A DNA stretch of 64,000 bases from the NCBI RefSeq assembly GCF_902706605.1, contig NZ_CACSLH010000011.1:1-64000 (forward strand), read 5' to 3'. Shown one piece after another: positions 58,751-64,000 of the stretch (position 1 is the stretch's first letter; every line of letters starts with the position of its first letter). Made by a program: the position numbers and the translations under genes. The notes beneath the pieces are model-generated. The model was given only the letters and a program-made list of their open reading frames with translations, made no database searches and had not been told where the DNA came from. This stretch comes from Enterococcus sp. CSURQ0835. Lineage in GTDB: Bacteria; Bacillota; Bacilli; Lactobacillales; Enterococcaceae.

Positions 58751-60226
58751 TTATTGCGTATTTTGCTGATTCCATTGCTGACTTTGTTCTACAAAACGTT
58801 CAAAATTCAGTTGATAGTTTTGATGGTTGTCTAGTGAAGGAACATATACTTTTTTCACTCGATTATATCGTTGCCAAATTTTAGCGGGGTCCTCGCCCGT
58901 TACTCCAGTGATGCCACAGATCAATGCACCAAACGCCGGGCCTTCATCTAACGCTAAAACTTCGATTTCTTTATTGAAGACGTCCGCAAATAGTTGCAGC
59001 CAGAATTCATTTTTCACGACACCACCTGTGATACGGAATCGTTCCAAAGATCGCGTTTCTTCTGCCCCAAGATGGTCATAAACATTTCGCAACGAAAAAG
59101 CAATCCCTTCTAAAACCGCACGGACCAGATCAGCGCGGTTGTGATATGCTTTGAAACCACTGAAACCACCTGTCAATTCCGCATTGAAATACGGACTCCG
59201 TTCCCCGAACAAATAAGGGAAAAATAAGATCCCATTGCTTCCGATCGGACTGCTAACTGCTAATTGAGTCAATTCCGCAAAGCTCTCAGTTGGCGCAAAT
59301 ACTTTTTTGAACCACTCCAATGAATATCCTGCCGCCAAGGTGACCCCCATTTTGTAATCGAGATCGGTTAAGGCTGAGTTAAAGTAATGATAGGTTCCGT
59401 TGGGCTGTGTTTTTTTAGCAGCATAGGTCAACACGACCCCAGAAGTCCCAATGGAGATCAACCCTTGCGTTTTTCGATCCGTAATATTTCCCAGTGCACC
59501 GCAGGCATTATCCGCACCGCCCATAATCACTTCAACCGGACTTTGAATCCCAAATCTTGCTTTGATCTCAGCTGTCAACTCACCAGCTGAATCAGTTGAA
59601 CGTAAAACTGCTGGACATTTTTCCGGTTCAATCGCCAACTCCTTCAGCAACTCCATATCCCATTCATGCTGCTCAAGATCATACAGAATCGTGCCTGAAG
59701 CATCTGAACGATCCGTAAAGACATTTCCAGTCAAATAGTAAACCAAATAATCTTTTGGCAGCATAAACTTCCAAGTCTGCTGCCAGATTTGTGGCTCATG
59801 CGCTTTGATCCATAAAATTTTAGGTAATGTGAACCCTTCCAGCGCACGGTTTTTTTCCACTTTTAAGAGGTGGTTCCGATAATTTTCCATCAACTGTTTA
59901 ACTTCTTGGGTCGTTCGCGTATCATTCCATAAAATCGCATTGCGAAGCGGCGTTCCCGTTTGATTTAATAAAACTAAACTGTGCATTTGCCCCGCAAACG
60001 AAATACTTTTCAAATTCGTTTTGAGCACTGGGAAGCGGCGCAATAATTCTTGGAACGCTGTCTCAAATGCTGACAACCAATCTCGCGGATCTTCCTCACT
60101 ATAATTAGCCTGTTCTGAAATAATTGAAAAGGAGCCGCTCGTGCTGCCGACGATCGCGCCTTCACTATTAGCAGCGATTATTTTGACTGAACTAGTTCCT
60201 AGATCTACACCTAAATAATACTCCAT
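58751..60226 (-). CDS. xylB: FGGY-family carbohydrate kinase, probably xylulokinase
   Basis: Expected reaction: D-xylulose plus ATP to D-xylulose 5-phosphate. 491 residues: N-terminal ATPase motif LGVDLGTSSVK, SFAGQMHSLVLL (xylulokinases usually have GQMHG, here Ser), ILWNDTRT, and the FGGY signature region ending GGADNACGALGN, GTSGVVLTY, GGVVKNEFW. Last gene of the sugar cluster, 10 nt after the epimerase. The lyxose isomerase upstream fits xylulose as substrate; other ketoses cannot be excluded. Confidence 0.85.
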   Translation of the reverse strand: MEYYLGVDLGTSSVKIIAANSEGAIVGSTSGSFSIISEQANYSEEDPRDWLSAFETAFQELLRRFPVLKTNLKSISFAGQMHSLVLLNQTGTPLRNAILWNDTRTTQEVKQLMENYRNHLLKVEKNRALEGFTLPKILWIKAHEPQIWQQTWKFMLPKDYLVYYLTGNVFTDRSDASGTILYDLEQHEWDMELLKELAIEPEKCPAVLRSTDSAGELTAEIKARFGIQSPVEVIMGGADNACGALGNITDRKTQGLISIGTSGVVLTYAAKKTQPNGTYHYFNSALTDLDYKMGVTLAAGYSLEWFKKVFAPTESFAELTQLAVSSPIGSNGILFFPYLFGERSPYFNAELTGGFSGFKAYHNRADLVRAVLEGIAFSLRNVYDHLGAEETRSLERFRITGGVVKNEFWLQLFADVFNKEIEVLALDEGPAFGALICGITGVTGEDPAKIWQRYNRVKKVYVPSLDNHQNYQLNFERFVEQSQQWNQQNTQ

Positions 60227-60236
60227 CGTCTTCCTC

Positions 60237-61205
60237 CTAAAAAATATGGTAATTAGTAACTGCCTGATAGTCTTTGACTAAGTAATCATCTGCTTCATGG
60301 ATATAGTTAGGTTTACGTTGCATCTCAAAAGTGATTCCTTGGTATTTTTGAATCGGCTGATAATCATTGATGGAGACGCTTTGGTCGATTTTATTTAACG
60401 TATAGATGACACACGCTTCTTGATCAGAAGTAATCGCTAAGTGATTTTGTTCATCCTCACTCGTCAATAAAATTTGTGGTGTTTCCCCGCCAGTGAAACA
60501 ATAAGCTAAATCGATTCCTCCAGCACAAATCTCAGCCAGCTCGTTAGTTTGGTTCAAAGCCGTTGCGATTTGTCTCGGCTGTTCAAAACTAAAAGCAGCG
60601 CCTAGTGAAACTTCAGGCCCTAAATATTCTCCAGTCGGTACAAATTGCGAATCGATGACTTGGATCTTAGCTGGCGCAACTTTTAAAGTATGATTTTCAA
60701 TGGTCTGTGTCTTCTGTCGATTCAAATTAAAATACGAATGATTAGTCAAATTACAGATCGTCGGCTGGGTTCCGTGTCCGATCATTTCGATCGTAAAATC
60801 CGCTCCACTCAACTGATAATCCAGTTGAAGTTGAAATGCTTCATAGTTAGAATTCCTATCTTCAAACCGCAGACGAAAAGCCATATCCGTAAGTTTTTCA
60901 ACTGTCCAAACTTGATACTGAAGTCCTGCTTTGCCGCCATGCAGATGCACATGCCCTTCATTTTGATCTAATAAAATCTGCTCACCGGAACTATTTTGAT
61001 AGGCTGGTGGATACGTCCGTCCGGCATTCCGGCCGATCGTCGCACCAAAAAAATAAGGATTTTCATGATACAATTCTTCCTCGGCATACTGCAAGACGTA
61101 ATTTGTCTGCGTCTTTTTATTGATCATTTTCGTGATACAACCACCTAGATCTAAAAATTCAATCAAGACGACGTCATTTTCTAATTGATATTTTTGCACG
61201 TTCAT
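60237..61205 (-). CDS. galM: Aldose 1-epimerase (mutarotase)
   Basis: Interconverts alpha and beta anomers of aldoses. 322 residues with GRNAGRT, EGHVHLHGGKAGLQ and NLTNHSYFNLN (catalytic His) and a late glutamate region. The ATG at 61205 is almost touching GAGGA; a GTG at 61199 is better spaced and may be the true start. A terminator lies just upstream of the gene, so its level may differ from that of the isomerase. Probably supplies the anomer used by the isomerase or transporter. Confidence 0.9.
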   Translation of the reverse strand: MNVQKYQLENDVVLIEFLDLGGCITKMINKKTQTNYVLQYAEEELYHENPYFFGATIGRNAGRTYPPAYQNSSGEQILLDQNEGHVHLHGGKAGLQYQVWTVEKLTDMAFRLRFEDRNSNYEAFQLQLDYQLSGADFTIEMIGHGTQPTICNLTNHSYFNLNRQKTQTIENHTLKVAPAKIQVIDSQFVPTGEYLGPEVSLGAAFSFEQPRQIATALNQTNELAEICAGGIDLAYCFTGGETPQILLTSEDEQNHLAITSDQEACVIYTLNKIDQSVSINDYQPIQKYQGITFEMQRKPNYIHEADDYLVKDYQAVTNYHIF

Positions 61206-61230
61206 TCCTCATTTCTTAAAATGACAATTA

Positions 61231-61266
61231 AAAACAGGCCAGGCTCTACTAGCCTTAGCCTGTTTG
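61231..61266 (-). terminator. Terminator-like hairpin between the isomerase and epimerase genes
   Basis: AACAGGC-TA-AGGCT-loop-AGCCT-G-GCCTGTT followed by TTTAA on the minus strand, 4 nt after the isomerase stop. Partial termination inside the operon would lower epimerase and kinase expression. Confidence 0.75.
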
Positions 61267-61269
61267 ATT

Positions 61270-61785
61270 TTAATTCACTCGTTTAATGTTTGGATCGGTA
61301 AAAATATCACTTGCATCGTCACTCGGTGAAGAAAATTCAGAAATGATCGCGCCGTCTTCACCGGCTTGGAACCAGTGTTTGGTATCCGGATCGATCGTAT
61401 ATTGTTCCCCTGGGTGTAACTCGATTTCGTGAAAGACCGTGTAATAATCTTCTTTGCCAGCTGGGATCTGACTTTTGATCGTTTCAGCTGTCCCTGTACC
61501 TTCTACGTATAAATAAACTTTGCCTTTACGACAACGGAAAGTTTCTTGCTTACCAGCTAAGTCACCACGCGCTGGATGACGGTGCTCTGGACAGGTTTGT
61601 TGAGGTAACAACACCATCTCTTTGGCACAATAGCGTTCATTATTGATATAGACGATCAAATTTAAGCCTTCTACTTCTAAATTATTCAAATCAAAATCAG
61701 CATAATCAATACTAGCTAGTTCAGCTTCGGTAAACACGATTCCTGATGCTAGAAAAGCTGCTTTGACTCGGTCTTGATAATCCAT
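61270..61785 (-). CDS. D-lyxose ketol-isomerase family protein (cupin)
   Basis: Expected reaction: D-lyxose to D-xylulose. 171 residues, a cupin fold with metal ligands in CPEHRHP (His, His), KQETFRCRKGKVYLY (Glu) and DTKHWFQAGEDGAIISEFSS (His), and the tail DIFTDPNIKR, which is typical of YdaE-type lyxose isomerases. AAGGAGAA SD. Sits between PTS IIC and the epimerase. Mannose/fructose side activity is known in the family, so the true substrate is open. Confidence 0.85.
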   Translation of the reverse strand: MDYQDRVKAAFLASGIVFTEAELASIDYADFDLNNLEVEGLNLIVYINNERYCAKEMVLLPQQTCPEHRHPARGDLAGKQETFRCRKGKVYLYVEGTGTAETIKSQIPAGKEDYYTVFHEIELHPGEQYTIDPDTKHWFQAGEDGAIISEFSSPSDDASDIFTDPNIKRVN

Positions 61786-61803
61786 TTGACATTCTCCTTG
61801 CTA

Positions 61804-62901
61804 TTAACTGATTTTAAGCTCGTCCCAAGAAATCTCTTCCTCTTCTTTTTCTTCAACGATGACTTCTGCTTCGGGATCGACTTGTTTTTTTAGCACTAAA
61901 ATCGTGACTGCTGTAGCAAGCGAACCGATGAGCAAGGCCGCTACAAACGCCCAAGGATTCGTCATGGTCGGAATCGCAAACATTCCAGAAGCGGGGATAT
62001 GACTATCCGCTCCCCACAACATACTCAGCCCACCACCGATCGCGCCACCAACACCTGTTGCGATCACACAACGCAGTAGATCATTTAATACGATAGGGAA
62101 ACAGCCTTCTGTGATCTGACAAATCCCCATCGGAAAAGCAGTCTTCAACGTTTCAATTTCTTGCTTGTTAAAAATATTTTTCCGGATGACTTTTCCTATG
62201 AAATACGCCATCGTCAAACCAAACGGCGTTACCATCGAAGCTAAGATCAAAACGGTAATCGGTTCGTAGATGCCTTCTGAAAATAAAGCGAACACAAAGG
62301 CGAACACGACTTTGTTGATTGCACCGCCGTAATCGATCGAGGCTAAGATTCCAATGATGGCACCATAAACAAATAATGACGAGGTATTCAGATTTCCTAG
62401 GTAATTAGTGATCAGACTAGTGAACCAATTGATCGGCGTTCCTACGATATAATACATGACCATCCCAGCTAAAAATGAACTGACAAAAGGAATCACTAAT
62501 GTCGGCATCAAACCTTGCATCCAACTTGGGACTTTGATATAAAGCGTCAATAAAACAACGATGATCCCAGCGACATAGCCACCAATCAAACCACCTAAAA
62601 AGCCTGCGCCGATCCCACTAGCGACCATTCCAATGATCAGTCCAGGTGCGATCCCCGGCTTATCTGCGATCGAATACGCAATCGCCGTCGAAACGATCAT
62701 CGGTAATAAACCTAAACCATAACCGCCCATCGTCGTCATCGTATCCGCAAAAGAGAAGCCTTTCGAAAAGTTTGCGATGTTCTCACCGCCCAACATATTT
62801 CCAATTGCCAGTAAAAAGCCTGAAGCTACTACGATCGGCAAGAAAAATGAAATCGCTGTCATTAAATGCTTCTTGAAACCTAAGTTTTTAATCGCCTCCA
62901 T
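61804..62901 (-). CDS. PTS fructose-family transporter subunit IIC
   Basis: Membrane channel subunit of a phosphotransferase system. 365 residues with about nine to ten hydrophobic segments; fructose-type features FKKHLMTAISFFLPIVVASGFLLA, GAGFLGGLIGGY and TEGCFPIVLND. The C-terminus ends in a Glu-rich cytoplasmic tail. AAGGAGG precedes the ATG. A separate IIB is encoded 18 nt upstream; no IIA is in the window. Confidence 0.92.
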   Translation of the reverse strand: MEAIKNLGFKKHLMTAISFFLPIVVASGFLLAIGNMLGGENIANFSKGFSFADTMTTMGGYGLGLLPMIVSTAIAYSIADKPGIAPGLIIGMVASGIGAGFLGGLIGGYVAGIIVVLLTLYIKVPSWMQGLMPTLVIPFVSSFLAGMVMYYIVGTPINWFTSLITNYLGNLNTSSLFVYGAIIGILASIDYGGAINKVVFAFVFALFSEGIYEPITVLILASMVTPFGLTMAYFIGKVIRKNIFNKQEIETLKTAFPMGICQITEGCFPIVLNDLLRCVIATGVGGAIGGGLSMLWGADSHIPASGMFAIPTMTNPWAFVAALLIGSLATAVTILVLKKQVDPEAEVIVEEKEEEEISWDELKIS

Positions 62902-62919
62902 AATTTTACCTCCTTATGC

Positions 62920-63228
62920 TTAGACTTTGATTTCTTCTAACTTCTCAACTAACTTATTTGGTGATTTCACCACTAGCCCAGTTGGTACTTCCACGATTTT
63001 TTTACCTGCAAAACGTTCGCGACCATTGACTTTGATATCAGCGGCGATCACTACGACATCAGCGTCCTTGATCTCAGCAGGCTTCAAAGCATCTTGCGTT
63101 CCGGCTAACCCTTGTGTTTCGATTTGGATCTGATGACCATGGGCGATCGCTGCATTCATTAATTTTTCTTTGGCGATATACGTGTGGGCGATCCCCGCTG
63201 TACAAGCTGCAATTCCTACGATTTTCAT
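62920..63228 (-). CDS. PTS fructose-family transporter subunit IIB
   Basis: Phosphoryl carrier of the same system. 102 residues: phosphorylatable Cys in IAACTAGIAHTYIAKEKL near the N-terminus and the fructose-IIB pattern IETQGLAGTQDAL...DADVVVIAADIKV...RF. Start taken at the ATG at 63228, 8 nt from AAAGGA; an ATG at 63237 overlaps that SD. Lies between the aldolase and IIC. Confidence 0.92.
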   Translation of the reverse strand: MKIVGIAACTAGIAHTYIAKEKLMNAAIAHGHQIQIETQGLAGTQDALKPAEIKDADVVVIAADIKVNGRERFAGKKIVEVPTGLVVKSPNKLVEKLEEIKV

Positions 63229-63264
63229 CTTAATCATCCTTTCGCTACTTTACTTTGAGTAAGA

Positions 63265-63294
63265 TTCTGCTGATCAAGTTGATGACCAGCAGAA
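63265..63294 (-). other. Intercistronic hairpin between aldolase and PTS IIB
   Basis: TTCTGCTG-g-TCATCAA and TTGAT-c-AGCAGAA form a long stem with a very small loop, without a following T tract. Suggests an mRNA-stabilising or processing element rather than a terminator. Confidence 0.6.
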
Positions 63295-63301
63295 CATTTA
63301 A

Positions 63302-64000
63302 TTAAACGGTTACCGTTTCCCGTGTTTCAGTTGTGGCATGATAAAATTTTGCTTTATCAGCTGATTTGAATAAATTGATTTTTTCTAGTGCGACCCGTTT
63401 TGTTTCAGCCATGCATGGTGGGAATAGTACATTTGGTTCCCGGATTTCCGTGTTCCCTGCATTTAGAACTTCCCGCAATTTTTCCGCAAAGACGATCTTG
63501 ATATCACTAGAGATATTGATCTTATTGACGCCCATCGTAACAGCTTTACTGATTTCATCATCTGGATTACTTGAACCGCCGTGCAACACTAATGGCAGAT
63601 CCGTTAAACTTTCGATCTCTTCCAAAATATCAAGTCGTAATTTTGGCTCCACATCTTTTGGATAGATCCCGTGAGCCGTTCCGATAGCGACTGCTAAACT
63701 ATCGACACCTGTTTTTTCAATAAAATCTTGCGCGACAGCAGGATCGGTATAAATTACTTCACTTACACCACCTTCAACCGTGTTCCCAGTATCACCAATC
63801 GTGCCTAACTCTGCTTCAACAGAAACGCCAACTGCATGTGCTGCTTCCACTACTTTTTGTGAGATCGCAACGTTTTCTTCATAGGGTAAGTGAGAGGCGT
63901 CGATCATGACTGAAGTAAAACCTAGTTGAATCGCATGGATCACCTGCTCAAAACTTGCACCATGATCTAAATGGATACAAACCGGTAATGTTGAATGGTT
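63302..64000 (-). CDS. Class II ketose-bisphosphate aldolase (C-terminal part, cut by window edge)
   Basis: Zinc-dependent aldolase of the FbaA/GatY/KbaY group. 232 residues visible; the frame is open to the right edge, so the N-terminus lies outside. Motifs: HLDHGASFEQV (zinc His), DASHLPYEENV, EAELGTIGDTGNTVEGG, AIGTAHGIYPK (zinc His), VLHGGSS (zinc His) and NISSDIKIVF. Tagatose-1,6-, fructose-1,6-bisphosphate or another ketose phosphate are possible substrates. First visible gene of the sugar cluster. Confidence 0.92.
   Translation of the reverse strand, partial: NHSTLPVCIHLDHGASFEQVIHAIQLGFTSVMIDASHLPYEENVAISQKVVEAAHAVGVSVEAELGTIGDTGNTVEGGVSEVIYTDPAVAQDFIEKTGVDSLAVAIGTAHGIYPKDVEPKLRLDILEEIESLTDLPLVLHGGSSNPDDEISKAVTMGVNKINISSDIKIVFAEKLREVLNAGNTEIREPNVLFPPCMAETKRVALEKINLFKSADKAKFYHATTETRETVTV

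Overview
The window reads as chromosomal DNA of a low-to-moderate GC lactic acid bacterium, most probably Enterococcus or a close relative in the Enterococcaceae. The evidence is the 5' end of a 16S rRNA gene with an Enterococcus-like V1 region at the left edge, the gene order pth-mfd-yabM-rqcP-divIC-yabR-tilS-hpt-ftsH-hslO-dusB-lysS followed by rRNA, an L-lactate dehydrogenase beside it, and Firmicutes control elements (T-box, TPP riboswitch, BirA and LexA/DinR operators). No tRNA gene, insertion sequence, prophage or CRISPR array was seen.

Layout. 1-15.9 kb is almost entirely minus-strand housekeeping: the 16S start with two rrn promoters, then (transcribed right to left) pth, mfd, a SpoVB/MurJ-like flippase, rqcP, divIC, an S1-domain protein, tilS, hpt, ftsH, hslO, dusB and lysS. 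16-18.7 kb carries plus-strand ldh and an L,D-transpeptidase. 18.8-25.2 kb (minus) holds yebC, a VanZ-like gene, an NlpC/P60 hydrolase, mreD, mreC, thiN, rpe and rsgA. The NlpC/P60 gene has a WalR-like promoter, and a second copy of that promoter about 380 bp upstream appears to drive a small RNA. 25.7-26.2 kb is a DUF1659/DUF2922 pair. 26.2-36.9 kb (minus) is the prkC-prpC-rsmB-fmt-def-priA and rpoZ-gmk-yicC block. Where many Firmicutes keep coaBC, between rpoZ and priA, this genome has terminators and a tandem 99-nt repeat; the same repeat recurs near 41.9 kb.

36.9-46 kb is mixed: a PC4-like protein, a patatin-like lipase, class A sortase, an unrecognised protein, thiT with a TPP riboswitch, an unrecognised small protein, a low-molecular-weight phosphatase, a 2-hydroxyacid dehydrogenase, a TetR regulator and ruvAB behind a LexA-like box. 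46-53 kb (minus) is ymdB-ricA-mutS-mutL-maf-msrB. 53-58.7 kb holds T-box-controlled brnQ, a HAD phosphatase, a frameshifted alkD-like pseudogene, rpsD with a structured leader, a CPBP protease homologue and bioY with a BirA operator. 58.7-64 kb (minus) is a sugar cluster running off the right edge: class II aldolase, fructose-family PTS IIB and IIC, D-lyxose isomerase, aldose 1-epimerase and an FGGY (xylulose) kinase.

Functional themes are translation and ribosome biogenesis, cell-wall growth and its Ser/Thr kinase control, DNA repair, and vitamin or amino-acid uptake under RNA or repressor control. The least explained parts are the 99-nt repeat, the candidate WalR-type small RNA and the ketopentose-like PTS cluster. 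All calls come from reading the sequence and remembered family knowledge; no database search was run.
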